A stretch of DNA of 64,000 bases. Source: Vicugna pacos (taxonomy: Eukaryota > Chordata > Mammalia > Artiodactyla > Camelidae). The stretch spans positions 83,359,001 to 83,423,000 of the forward strand of contig NC_132993.1 in NCBI RefSeq assembly GCF_048564905.1, in the 5' to 3' direction. A program made the position numbers and the translations under genes. Every line of letters begins with the position of its first letter. Position 1 is the first letter of the stretch. The notes beneath the pieces were generated by a model. That model made no database searches. It was not told where the DNA came from and saw only the letters and a program-made list of their open reading frames with translations. This document shows positions 1 to 11,799 of the stretch, one piece after another.

Positions 1-2010
1 GTCTCTCGGTAATAAAACAGATCATTTGGTTTTTACAAAAAGAGAAGAGGATCTGGGTCCATGGGGTGGTGTCTCTCCTTTGTGAGGGAAAGGCAGGGGT
101 CGCAGATGAAGAGAAAGCCAGCAGGCACCGGAAGTGCTGCCCGGGGAGTGACAGCGGTGGTGGCCCCGGCTCTGATGACGTCGGCCGTGTGAGTGTTAGA
201 ATCGCAGCCACGGGCAGAGCTGTCCATGCGCAGGTGCGGCACCAGTAAAGTGCCAACAGCCGATGTCCTCACTTAAATATGTAAATAGGAAACAGCGTGA
301 CTTTTCAAGTTTTTAGCAGACAGGGCCACAAAATGAGGAAGTTATCCTGTCCGCATCTCTCCTGGTGTCTCCCAGCACGTGGGTATGGGCGTGGCTCCCT
401 CTTTGTGCACCTCAGATCTTCTCTGAAACGTTCACCCCCCGCTCTGGTGCAGGTCCAGGTTAGCCAGATAAGCTGACGGGAGGCCTCCTTTAGGGTTGGA
501 GGCAGCCCTGAGCTTCCTAGAGCACCCGAAACAATCCTAAGTGACCTGCTTGGGCCCCTTGTCGGCAACCCCACACCTGTATCTTTAGCCTGATTATGTC
601 CATCACCACATCACTATGTGATACCATTATGACATCACAGGCAGGGCACAGTTTCTTCGCCAGGCTGGTTAAGCTGCCCTCCCAGGCCCGTGGGCACAGG
701 AGGAGGGATCCGAGGAAGTGGCGGCGGGAGACAAGAGGCTGGGGACCCTGGCACATCCTCAGGATGGAACGCTTCCCCCTGCTCACACTGAAAACTCCCA
801 TCACTTAGCCCAGCAGTCCAGCAGAGTTGCTGCCTCATCCTTGACCCTGACTCCCTGCAGGAACAAAAGGGGAAAGCAAAGAGAAGTCGCCAGAGGCCCA
901 CAGCAAGTCCTCTCATTCCTTCGTTCTCAGAAGAGGGAAGGGAAACTATATATTTGTGTGAAGAGGTTGAATGCAGGAAGTTAAAATTGGAAAGACCTTA
1001 AATATTGGGCAATAACAAAACATTCAGTGAATTCTGTAACCGGTCATATGTGATTTGCAGACAATAATCATAAGAGCAGTATCTGTAGGATCATAAAAAT
1101 ATTTTAAAATAAGTAAACATGATCAAACAGTGTTTATACTTTATGATTTATATGCCATGTACATATAGGTAAATATTTGGAAGGACTGTCTCAAACTGAA
1201 GATAACTTCTATTAAGGTGAAAGAATGATGGATTTTTTTTTTCGTTGAAAACGTCCTTAAATCAACGCTGTGTTGTTTTTAGAATTTTTTTTGAAAAGCA
1301 TATTTTATATTTTTCCTGTCATATTATTCAGTGAAGCTTCTTTTGGTCAGAGTCTACTTAGGTTTGTCTGGTTTTCATTAAGCAGATAACACAGCTTTTA
1401 TCTACTGTAAAGACAGAAAAGATAAACCCAGAGGAAGGCGAGGCTTTGAAGAGGGGGAGTCTGTCCTGTTTGGATTGTAGATTTTTCTGAGGGCTGCCGT
1501 TTAGCCAGAGGGTCAGATCTGAAACGAAAACGGGTGCTTTGTGTATGGGCGGGAGGAGCCTGGCCTTTCTTGGCATGTGCGTGGGGTCAGAGGCTTCTTG
1601 GAGAATGTGATGAAAGAACTCTTAAGAATCCTTTCCCATAAAGAATGTACATGCACTTGGAAACAACAGTTTGCACAAGATCTCAGGTTTGGATCCCCTG
1701 GAGGGATCTTCAAGACTCAGGGTAAAAACTCCCAAATAACGAAAATGGTGCTCACACCAAAATCATTCAGCGCACTCCCCTGCCTGGTGGTAAAATCCAA
1801 TCAAGGGGGCCTTGGGCAGTAAAGCTGGAGACCATCGCCTCTGGGAGGCCGGTGGAAGTCAGGATGCCCCCCCCCCCCCGAGCCACCGCGTGGAGCAGCA
1901 GCTGCAGGGAAGATGCGCACAAAACCAGGACCCGCGCCCGGGCGCGCAGGTACCAGAAGCGTCACCTGCGCGGCGTGTAATTAACGCTCTTGCCCTTTCT
2001 GCCTCCGCAG
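1..2010. other. Mostly unassigned sequence upstream of the orphan exon
   Basis: No coding exon can be supported here. An AATAAA hexamer lies at 11-16, but nothing shows which transcript, if any, it would serve. The stretch 1020-1340 is AT-rich, and a run of 13 C lies at 1867-1879. Earlier exons of the gene ending at 2269 may lie here (a GT follows a CAG near 1949) but cannot be proved from sequence alone. Confidence 0.4.
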
Positions 2011-2269
2011 TCCGCTGACGTGGATTGAAGAGAAGGCACCCGGCCTAAAGCGAAACAGACATTTAAGCTTCCATTTCAAGTCTGGGTCCCTGGAGAACAT
2101 GCCCAACGTAGGCATCAATAAGAATATTTTCCTGAAGGATCAAAATATCTTCGTCCAGAAACTCTTGGGCCAGCTCTCTGAGAAGGAACTGGCTGCGGAG
2201 AAGAAGCGCATCTTGCACTGCCTGTGGCTGGCGGAGGAGATCCAGAAACACTGCTGCTCCAAGAAGTAA
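2011..2269 (+). CDS. Terminal coding exon of an unidentified spliced gene
   Basis: A pyrimidine-rich tract ending in CAG (acceptor at 2009-2010) is followed by an open frame of 85 codons ending in TAA at 2267-2269. The first base completes a codon begun in an upstream exon, and the frame then reads [12 protein letters not shown] onward. The product is basic and helical in its C-terminal half ([18 protein letters not shown], then [15 protein letters not shown]), suggesting a short coiled coil or helical bundle tail. An ATTAAA signal lies 81 bases after the stop, as expected for a last exon. I do not recognise the family and do not assign a function. The coding look (no repeats, amphipathic heptads, good acceptor and polyadenylation signal together) makes a real exon likely. 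A retrocopy is less likely because the open frame begins exactly at a splice acceptor. Confidence 0.6.
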
Positions 2270-2349
2270 GGCGAGGGCCCTGTGCAGCTCTGCAGAGCCC
2301 AGACCGTGGTCTGATTTTTACTGAGTTGACCTTTATCTCTGTTCTTACC

Positions 2350-2355
2350 ATTAAA
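2350..2355 (+). promoter_or_regulatory. ATTAAA polyadenylation signal of the orphan terminal exon
   Basis: ATTAAA occurs 81 bases after the TAA stop and is followed by GT- and T-rich sequence suitable as a downstream element. This would give a very short 3' UTR of about 100 bases. Confidence 0.5.
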
Positions 2356-2652
2356 CGTGTCTTGGGTAAACAGGATTTGCTTATTGTCACGAGCTGTGTT
2401 GGGAGTGATACTCGGGTGGGGACGCAACGTAGTGGGGATGAAAATGGAACCAAGCGCGGCTGAGCGGAGCTGAATGCTTTAGATGCCTGGTTTCGTTTAT
2501 TCTTCCCAACAGCCCTGTTGGAGGGGTTATTACCAGGCTTGGTTTCCTTAGGGTATCGGGAAATGTTGTTTGAAGTCACCCAGACAGGAAATAGCAGAAC
2601 GAGCCTTTTAAAGCCGGACTCATACACTAAACCACGGCAAAACAGTGCCTTG

Positions 2653-2763
2653 GTGGAGGAGGGTAGAGCTCAGGGGTAGAGTGGGTGCTTAGCGTGCATG
2701 AGGTCCTGGGTTCAGTCCCCAGTACCTCCATTAAAAAAATAAAGATTAGGATTAAAAAAAGAA
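2653..2763 (+). mobile_element. Vic-1-type tRNA-Ala SINE
   Basis: The tRNA-Ala-like head has an A box (TAGAGCTCAGGGG), anticodon-region TTAGCG and B box (GGGTTCAGTCCCCAG), then a CCTCCATTAAAAAA joint and an A-rich tail. It is flanked by a perfect 14-base target-site duplication, AAAACAGTGCCTTG, at 2639-2652 and 2764-2777, so the copy is young. Confidence 0.93.
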
Positions 2764-2777
2764 AAAACAGTGCCTTG

Positions 2778-5700
2778 AACCCTCTTCCCAGCTTTAAGGC
2801 GTTTTATTTTCCCCAACAAACTGGGTGACTCTGCCAGGTGCTGGGGACCCTAAAAATGAGTAAGATGGAGCAGCTGCCCTCAGTAACTCACAGCATCAAA
2901 AAGGGAACCAGTCGCACAGACTGGTGCTTGTAATGGAGGAGGTCTGGTAAAAGAGATGCCCCTGGCCATCTGGAGAAAGCTTCAGGGAAGATGTCCAAAC
3001 CAGGTCTGAGGATAGAGATGGGCTTTCCGGTAGGGGACTGGCATGAACAGAGGGAGGGAAGTGAGAAGCAGCGGGGTGAGTGCCCTGGGACGGGGTCGCT
3101 GGAGCGCCCGGTCTGGAGCGGGGAGTCCCAGGGAGGCAGATGTGATCGTGGGGACCTGCCGTCCAGGAGAAGCAGCTGGGGTGTTATCAGGCGGTGCAGA
3201 GGCACCTAAGGGCCTTGTTTAACGGGGTGGCATGGTCAGCTTTCCCATTCAGGTAAAGCACTCGGAAGTCTCCTGGAGACGAGACTGGAGACAGAGGAGG
3301 AGGCATCCGGGGAAGCCACATGTGTTTGCACTTGGCTTGTCTGGACTCATGGCTCACGTCCAGTCAGACTCCGCTGACGTCAAGGCAGAGCTGGTCCCAG
3401 GAAGCTGCTCTTTCGTGTAACTGGTGGTCCGGTTGCATTTTCTTCAAAGCTTGTGTCAGACTTCTTGCTTCTGTAAGTGTCTCCCTCTGGGTTTTTTCCT
3501 GCCCTCCGCCGTCCATTGGGAGCTTTAGTGAGTTTGGAAGCAGTCAGGTCATTGATGGGAGCAAACTGTTTTCTTCCTCTGTCTCTGTGATTCCATCACC
3601 ATAGTACCTCAAGGTAGAGCAGGCAAATATATTAACTTAAATCTAAAAACAAAAAATCTTTAAGGTTATTCTTTTATTTGCCATGTAAAAATAATTTGTA
3701 ATAAATACTGGTCAACTGGTTCTCTTGCTTTATTATCCACATCAAATGTCCTGTGAGGCCAGAAAACATTGTTCATCTATTTTTGAAGGTTCTGCAGCGT
3801 CTAACATGAGGTAAGTACTAAATATTTCATAATCAAAATATAGTGCGATCATTTCTCCCAATGAGACTTGATAACTGCTGTTTCAAAATACTGGCCCTAT
3901 TTGATATTAGAAGTAGGGTGGGTACCAAAAAAGACCAGAGCTGGATGGTAAAGTGGTATAAGCAGATTTTGTTCCGGACAGTTGTGAACGGGCAAAAGAG
4001 ACCTCGGGATAAAACCAGGCTCTGCATACAGTGAGGGCAAGATTTATAGCCAAGGAGTAGGGTGGGGGCCAGTGGATGGACAGGGACTGAGAGGAAGCAT
4101 CAGAAATGAGGGGGGACTCTGGCTACACTGACTTGACAAGATTCTTGCTGAAGGCAGGCTGGCATGGTCAGATCCCAAGAGTGATGGACGAGGAATTGGA
4201 TCAGATATTGAGGGACTTAGCGTTTTCACTAACACTGGGCAACGTAAAGACAGACATGGAAGTCCAAAAGGCGAGGGTTAGTTGAGAAGAGGCTTCGGAG
4301 CAGCCAGACTGCAGGTTGAATCAAGGGAGGGAGTCTCTGTCACAGACTCTAATGTGATTTCTGGTTGATACCGATGACTGCTCCCTCGGAGCTTGTTTGG
4401 TGTTTGGTCAAGAGATTCAGAATGAAAACCTCCACTAATTGTATTCATTGGAAGGAACTGCAGAGGCAGAAGAGGGGGCGGGAGGAAAACAGCCAAGAGA
4501 GAAGGCAGAGCGTTGGTTCTTTTCTGTTTATAGCCGCCCTTTCTTTCTTCTGGGGCAGCTGGAGCCTTCCTGGCTCCCCCACAACACACGCTGAAGCGTT
4601 TCCCAAACACCCCTTCCTCTGCAGGCTGCCCTGCATCCCCAGGCACAACGTCTCTTCTCAAAGAAGCCACCAGTGCCCCTCAGCCTTTTGGTCAGAGCAC
4701 CCACAAGGTGGTCTCCTTGTCTCCGTTGCCTTAAGGCTCTCTTGACTTCCTCGAAAGGTCTAATGAGAAAAGGGGGGATTGAGGTCTGAGATTTCAGAAC
4801 AAAGCAGGCTTTCTTTACAACCTGAAGGAAAAAGCTCTTTCTCCCATTGTAGTGATGCTCGTATGGGTTGGGGGTTCCTCTGGGACGAGTACCTTACGTG
4901 GTGCCCTTAGGCCCCTCTTGGCCCATCAGTCACTTCTCCCCACGGCAGGAGTAACCTGCTTGACCGATAAAGCTGAGGGAGAGACTCAACACAGAGCTCA
5001 GCGAAGCCCAGTGAAGCCCAGATGCATTCATGCACTGAGCGCTTGTCCACCCACAAGGTGACTGCGGAAGGCACTTCTTGCAATCTGGTGGCTGCAGTTT
5101 TGAAGGGTTAATTTACTCTGAGAGAGGACAGATTAACAACCTATTTGGCTGATTGTTAACAGAACTGAACACCTATCATTTCCAGGTTACACTGACTGCT
5201 CAAAATATAAAAAGGTGTTTTTTGGATCATAGCAGTACTTTTAGTCTTTGGTGCAAATATTTCCCAGTGATGATAAAATCTGAATTATTACACCTTGAGA
5301 GAAAGAAACGTTTCTTATTAATTTCCCCCTAGTAATAGTGTAGTCATGTTTTTCACACTCATTTTTTTGACAATGAGAACTGGGTTTAAAACAAAATGCA
5401 ATTAGTTGCTCACCTCTTAATTCAACATTCTTACCTTTGTTTCAGGTGGAACAGGGATGTTGAGAAAGCTGAACATAAACCCATTTACCCAGTCAAAACA
5501 TACGATATTCTTTTGTTCTTGCTATGCAAACCTAATACGTTCTAAAATCATGGGATTTAATTAAAACAATACTAAAAATGGCGCTTTATGTATTTTACAT
5601 TTTAAGTATTACTTTAAAGCTTAATATACGGGGGCTATTTGGCTGTAGATCCTGACCGCATTCCCCAACCAGCTTTCTCATAATAAAACTGAGTTTTTTT

Positions 5701-7362
5701 TAAGGTACACGTATATTTTAAACTCCTGCATATATAATTTAATTGGTCCCCAAAATTGGGAAGGAGAAAAAGGAATGTTTCTTGCTTAAATCCCAGCAAT
5801 TTGTATTCAGCTAAGATTTGAGGAAGACCTATGGCGTGTGTCCCTGCGGTGCTGGCCCCTGGGAGACCGCAGTGATGAGGACTCGGCTCCTGCCTCTGGA
5901 GGCTGACAGCTTCCAGAGGAATGGCTCACACCAGCTGGAGGGTTTGATGTCCTTGGAGAGGCATGGCCTGAAGCCAGGGGACCCCAGGGGAGGAGGGAGC
6001 ACTTCCACGTGAGACGTCTGGAAGGTAGTGGCATCTGGGTTGAGCCAAATAAGAAGTAAGAAAACAAGGACTATATTAAGGGGAAAAATGAGTGGTGCGA
6101 TTTGACGATGCAGAGACGCATGGTAGGGGACGAGGCTGAGAGATAGGAGGGGGCTGAGGCTGAAGGACCCCAGGGATGGAGAGGGTGGAATCTCAGAGGG
6201 GCGCCAGGAGGCTGGCTGTAGCCCCATTTATGTGGCTAAAGTGGGTTGTGGGTCGTGATCTTGGTAAAAATCAGCTGATGTCTCTGGGGTTCTGTTTCCT
6301 CATCTTAAAAGAAGAAGGTGGGGGGGAGCCAGATAATCCGGGGAGCCAGATAATCCTCGGAGCCCTCGCAGGACAACTTTAAGCAAGAAGGTGTCACAAG
6401 GAGAGCTGCATCTCAGGATGTTGGGCCCCGAGGGGAAAGAGGTGGGAGCCCATGTTTCTCCCCAGGCAGGTGACTGAATGGGGCGATCCCCTTTAGAGAG
6501 AAAGAAGCCTTTATCTAATGACAGCTGGGTTATTGTAAAGACACAAGGCCGATACACTGAACCATTAAAAAAATTTTTTTAATGGAAAAAACTTTAAGAT
6601 AACCCTCCTCTGATCGATCTTGATCAAGAGAACTGACCTTTATAGAAAGGTTACTCAGGGAATTTCTATGGAGAGGAAATAGGGGCCTCTGAAAGAGTGA
6701 GAGTTTCTGCAGGTTTCAGATGACCAGATGTCAAGAGGCTGCAACTTGGATCCAGGAAGTAGAGGGTTTTTTCCCTTTATCCTGGGATCACGAAAGCTCA
6801 GACTAGACGTGAGGTAGGAGAGAAGGCTAGGACAGAGTCACCGCAAGTGAGGATGTGGTCCCAGAAAAGCACGTCAGAAAGAGGCTGTCCTCTGCCCAAA
6901 CCTCGTACCTCCCTTCCAAAAACCGGGACAGATTTTCTTACACGGATGGAGAGCTCCCACTGGGAACCGCAGCCAGAGACAAGAGCGGAGTCGAGCATCC
7001 TCTCACGGTACTTCCTTTGAGAGGTACTCAGTCTATACCTCATTCTTTCCACTTGGGGGCGCCAGAGATTTACCCGAACCAATGCTGACCCACCTCGCGT
7101 TTGCAGCCACACTACCCTCGTCACCTTTCAAAACGATGAATGAGGTCTGTGCTGTCCTGGGGTAGAGGACCAGCTTTGAGCAGCCCACAGAGTAAGGGAC
7201 GATGATGTTACAGGTATCTAGGCTCTCCAGGGACCCTGGACTCCTGTTCACAGGAGGGAACTTGACACAAATTTCCAGGGAGAGACTCAAATTTACAACT
7301 GAATTCTTGTCTGAGTAAAGGGAGTTAAAAAAAAAAAAGTTGTAGGAAGGCGCTTTAGCCGC
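2778..7362. other. Intergenic; old repeats and single-copy sequence, no gene seen
   Basis: Positions 2940-3320 resemble an old mammalian interspersed repeat (text such as GGGCCTTGTTTAACGG and GGCATGGTCAGC); I am unsure of the family name. Positions 3890-4240 read like an antisense LTR (TTTATAGCC, a reversed TATA box) but I cannot name it. Positions 5100-5800 are AT-rich and look single copy. Positions 6566-6587 form a short A/T palindrome. All ORFs here are short and unlike any known protein. Confidence 0.4.
7049..7062 (+). promoter_or_regulatory. CTCF-like core motif
   Basis: CCACTTGGGGGCGC matches the CTCF core consensus CCASYAGRKGGCRS at 13 of 14 positions, with only the sixth base different. 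Occupancy cannot be inferred from sequence. Confidence 0.4.
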
Positions 7363-7376
7363 AAAGGAAGGAGTGG

Positions 7377-7556
7377 ACGCTGCGGGGGAGGGGAGGGGAT
7401 ATAGCTCAGTGGCTGAGTGCATACCTAGCATGCTTGATCCTGGGTTCAATCCCCAGGCCTTCCATTAAAAAAAAAAATGAATAACCTAATTACCTCCCCC
7501 GCAAAAAGGTGAAAAAAAATATTAAAAAATAGTTGGACAAAGCAACTAAAAAAAAA
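7377..7556 (+). mobile_element. Vic-1-type tRNA-Ala SINE
   Basis: ATATAGCTCAGTGGCTGAG begins the tRNA-like head and GGGTTCAATCCCCAGG is the B box. The body includes the camelid tail text AATAACCTAATTACCTCCCC and a long A tail. A 14-base target-site duplication, AAAGGAAGGAGTGG, lies at 7363-7376 and 7557-7570. Confidence 0.92.
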
Positions 7557-7570
7557 AAAGGAAGGAGTGG

Positions 7571-8039
7571 CCAGAATCAAGTTGAGTGGACAAACTTCTC
7601 AAAGTCCAAGGTGAGCAAAGGACAGGGCAGGGCAACCTGCCAGCAGCTACATACACGTGGTGTCCCCACCTGGAGACGTGCCCTTCATGGAGGCTGGGGT
7701 CAGGGTTGGAGGGAGGGGGCAGGGATGCATTAGCAAGTCAAGAGCAGACTGCTTGGGCTAGCTACATTGCATGTGGGAAAAGCTGGAATTAATCACAAGC
7801 AATTAATGAAAAACACGTGGCAAGGAGGCAAGGGGGGATGGGTGGGTAGCTCTGTCCGGGAAGGATGCCGGGGAAGGGAGAGGCAGGTTAAGGATGGGTC
7901 GGGTTTTGCTTTGAAGTTGCAGAAATCAGGAGTGTAAGAGGTTATATAGTGAAAAGCCTCCCTTCCACCCCTGTCCCCATCCACCTCCTGTCTCCTGTCT
8001 GCTGTCATGAAGGTGACTGATGTTTCAGTTCGCCCCTTC
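7571..8039. other. Intergenic sequence, nothing recognised
   Basis: No gene, RNA gene or clear repeat seen. The sequence is purine-rich with short chance ORFs only. Confidence 0.3.
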
Positions 8040-8800
8040 TCTACCATCTTAACCACTTTGAAGCGTACAGTTCAGTGGCATTAAGTACACTGGCCACGTT
8101 GTGCAACCATCACCTGTATCCAGGTCCAAATCATCCCTATAAGAAACTCCATAACCATCAGACAGTCGCTCTCCATTCCTCCTTTCCAGGCCCCCTGGTG
8201 GTGGGCTGCACCCCACCAGCCTGCAAATCGTGTCATCGCCCAGCCTCTGGACTAAAGAAAGAGCCCAGAGACAGAGACATCAATGGTTGGTTGGACAGGG
8301 GATCTTACCGTCCGAAGCAAAGGGTCCTGGAGCGACACCCCACCGTGGACGGCCAACGACAGGCCAGACATGGCGGCAAACTCTGCTACTCAGGGGGGAG
8401 GGGGGCTACCATTTATAGAGGGAGGTGACATCCGGTTGGCTCATCAGTTACCAAGGAAACCGGTGGCTGGGGCCAGGGGCGGGGACAGAGTCAGTTCCTG
8501 ATTAAGCCCTGTAATTAAGAGGATTGGATAGTCACGTGGGTGAAGCGGGGCAGGTGGAGCAGGGGATGGATGATCCAAGAGCAAGAGCGCCGCCGTCTTG
8601 TGTGGCCTGACCACACACCTGGCAACCACCAATCCGTTCTTTCTCTGTGGACTTGCCTACTCTTAACATTGCATATAAATGGAATCATACAATATGTGGC
8701 CTTTTGGTGGCCCTTCTTTCACGTAGCATGACATTTAAATTAATTTCTTCTGTGTCCAACTATATTCAAACAAAGATGAGTTCTGGCATCTCTTCTTCCT
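8040..8800 (-). mobile_element. Old L1 3' region, antisense, split by a ~400-bp insertion
   Basis: Positions 8045-8200 (GTACAGTTCAGTGGCATTAAG, then GTGCAACCATCACC) and 8610-8790 (CTGGCAACCACCA, then GGAATCATACAATATGTGG) are two consecutive parts of the antisense 3' region of mammalian L1M elements. Between them, about 8205-8605, is foreign GC-rich sequence. It contains a reversed TATA-like stretch near 8411 and looks like an antisense solo LTR of unidentified family. The split order matches an intact L1 interrupted by a later insertion. Confidence 0.65.
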
Positions 8801-9411
8801 CCGTCCTTTACAAATACACAGAAGTGGTGGCCTACTGTTTATACCGGCTGGGGAATTGTTACTGGGTTCTGTGTGACGGGAGCTGGCCCACCTACTTCAG
8901 AATCCCGTGGTGGCTTCGTGTTCCCAGAATGACACGGGCCTCCGGGCGCAGACTGAGCCCTTCTGTTGAATCAGCCGCTGGCACGAGGCACCCTGCCCGC
9001 CCTCTGATTGGGCCAGGCGGCTGGGGTCGGTTGTCCTACTGCCCAATGAGACTGCAGAACCACAGCCCCGCCCCCTGTGGGTTCATCCCGGGTCCTAGAG
9101 GCTCCATCTCTCCCTGAGCACATACAGGGCTGACCTCCCAAGGCTCGAAGAACTGGGGTGGGGGGGGGGACACTTCCTCTGGGCTCCTCTGTGTTGAAAG
9201 AAGAGTTTACTTGGAGTGGGAGAAGATTCCAAGTCAAGAACAGTGTTTTGGCTCTGACTCACATCTCCTTAGCAACGGTTTCTTGATTCAATGCATTGTA
9301 GAGGCCAGTTTCACTGATCATTAACACCCAGCAGGTGTGGGGAGGGGTGACCACTCTTAAGTTCTCGATAGACGCCCGACAGACGAGTTTGAGACATCAG
9401 ATGTGAGTTTG
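8801..9411. other. Single-copy-looking intergenic sequence
   Basis: No splice-flanked frame or repeat could be supported. A G-rich run occurs at about 9160-9168. Confidence 0.3.
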
Positions 9412-9507
9412 GAGGAGGCAGGGTAGAGCTCAATGGTAGAGCACGTGCTTAGCATGCACAAGGTCCCGGCTTCAGTCCCCAGTACTGCCATTAAAAAAAT
9501 AAAGTCA
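9412..9507 (+). mobile_element. Vic-1-type tRNA-Ala SINE
   Basis: The head GGGTAGAGCTCAATGGTAG, anticodon region CTTAGCATGC and B box-like GGCTTCAGTCCCCAG are followed by ATTAAAAAAATAAAG. I could not see a clear target-site duplication. Confidence 0.88.
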
Positions 9508-10130
9508 TAGAACTGGGGGAAGGGGAGCTTTTTTAAAAGCCCAGGTGAGTATCATCACTGTCATTATCAAAGAGCAGGCAGGCAGCTCCTAGGCAGCCAG
9601 TAACCTTGGACTATGGGAATGTGGGCCAATCTAGGAATGATGGATGACAGATCCAAGGCACGTTTCTTCAGTGCACAAATAACTAGGTGAATGGGTGACA
9701 TCATGGGGTACGCGGGCGAGCTGGGGCGATGGAAAAACATAGACGATAAATAAAAAAGAGATGCCGATTGTTGGTATTTCCGGGATGTTTCTGGAGGCAG
9801 ATTAACTGTTGAGGACAGTTAATCTGGAGAATGGTAGTATTTACAAAGGGTGGTTGAAGTTGCAGCCCAGGAGATGGGTCCAGTATTTTGGGGGAACCTC
9901 CAGTTTATCCATTTTGTGGAAGGTGATCCTTTAAGGAAAGGAATATAAACTTACGAAAAATTAGGTATAGAAGTGAATATTTATTAAGAATGGTTAAAAA
10001 AAAACACAAACCACAAATTTTGTGAAATTTCATACTAACAGAAGATCCTGAAAAAAAATACCATTTTTATTAAATAACTTTCTAAAACATATCCGTAATA
10101 TTTCTTTCTTATATATTTTGGCAGCACATT
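9508..10130. other. Intergenic sequence, nothing recognised
   Basis: AT-rich towards the right end. No gene or firm repeat assignment. Confidence 0.3.
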
Positions 10131-11760
10131 CTTTTAGAAAAGATTTCATTTTTTTAAAGCAGTTTTAGGTTCATGTTAATATTGGAATCGTAAAGAATGT
10201 AGCCTTTTCAGACTGGTTTCTTTCTCACATAGTAATTTTTTTTAATTTACAGTTACAATGTGTCAGTTTCTGGTGTACAGCACAATGTCCCAGTCATGCA
10301 GATACATACATATATTCATTTCCATATTCTTTTTCATTAAAGGCTGTTACAAGATATTGAATGTAGTTTCCTGTGCTATACAGAAGATATTTGGGTTTTT
10401 TTAAATCTATTTTTATGTATAGTGGCTAACATTTGCAAATCTCAAGCTCCCAATTTATCCCTTCCCACTGCCTTTCCTCCAGTAACCATAAGACTGTTCA
10501 CTAAGTCTGCAAGTCTGTTTCTATTTTGTAGATGAGTTCATTAGTGTCCTCTTTTTTCTTTTTTTAGATTCCACATACAAATGATATCATATCTCACATA
10601 GTAATTTCAATATATTTCTCCTTTAACCTTTATACGATAGTTGTGTTTAAGGCTCCATTATATTATAGAATGGAGTTTTCTAAATGTGACTATTTTTCAG
10701 CTTTACCAGTGTATCATATACTTCAGTATGTTTTCATATTGCTGATTATCATCTTTTCTTTTCAGCTTGAAGAACTCCTTTTAGCATTTCTTGCATCACA
10801 GGTGTAGTGGTGATAAACTCCCTCAGTTTTGTTTGTCTGAGAAAGTCTTTTTCCTTTGCCAGACAATGTTCTTGGCTGTCAGTTTTCATTCTCAGCCCTT
10901 TGAATAAATCATTCCGCTCTCTCCTGGCCTTTAGTGTTTCTGCTGAGAAATCCACTGATAGCCTGCTGGTGGAGAGGGGGGTTCCTTTGTAGGTTACATT
11001 CTTTTTCTCCCCGGCTGCTTTTAGTATTTTTTTTTAATCTTTGACTTTTGATCATCTCATTATAATGTGTCTTGGAGAATGTTTTTGGCATTGAGGTAAT
11101 AAACCTCTTGAACTTGGATATCCAGTCTTCTCCCAAGCTTGGGAGGTTTTCAGCTATTATTTCTTTAGTTAAAATTTCTGCACCCTTCTCCCTCTCTTCT
11201 GCTTCTGGATCCCTGATTATTTCAATGTTTTCCGTTTTGATCGAGTACCAGAGAGTATGTAGATTTTCTTTCCTCATTTTTATTCTTTGTCTTTGGTCTG
11301 TTGTAACTCTTTATTTCAAAATTCTTCTCTTCTAACTCACTTATCCTGTCTTCCATCTGCATTACTCTGCTCCAGACAATCTCTATTGCATCCTTTATCT
11401 CATTCATTGAATTCCTCAGCTCCAGAATTTCTGGATATCTTCTTTATATTTTCCATCTCTTTTATAAGTGACTCATTTTGTCCATGTACCCATTTCCTAG
11501 TATCACTGAACTGTTCTCAGTTTTTCTTATAGCTTGTTCAGTTTCCTCAGTACCACTATTTTGAATTCTTTATCAGCTAGATTGCAGTATTCTGGGACTT
11601 AGGTCTCAGTTGCTGGAGAACCGTTGCTATCTTTGGGTGATGGCGTATTTCCTTGATTTTGGAAGTCCTTTGTATTTCTGAATTGCTGCCTTAGCATTTG
11701 AAATATCTTTACTGGTTATCTTTGACGAGGTACTGTTCCTTAGTGTTGCTTCTCTGGGGA
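10131..11760 (-). mobile_element. L1 LINE fragments, antisense, including an ORF1 remnant
   Basis: Positions 10131-10220 (AAAGCAGTTTTAGGTTCATG) and 10225-10610 (TTACAATGTGTCAGTTTCTGG and following text) are antisense L1 3'-UTR sequence. Positions 10749-11532 hold an antisense L1 ORF1 remnant read from the - strand. It shows the C-terminal pattern DFSAETLKARRERNDLFKGL, then KLREFITTTPVMQEMLKG, and further upstream IIAENLPSLGEDWISKF and MEDRISELEEKNFEI, which is the ORF1 coiled coil. The frame is broken into several pieces (10749-10955, 10909-11277, 11222-11407) by indels. This is an old L1M-type element. Confidence 0.8.
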
Positions 11761-11799
11761 TTCTAGGCTTATAGCAGTGGACCAGCTCCACTCAACAAC

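Noticed and set aside
11-16. AATAAA near the left edge as a gene terminator
   Set aside because: Nothing to its left is visible, so no transcript can be assigned.
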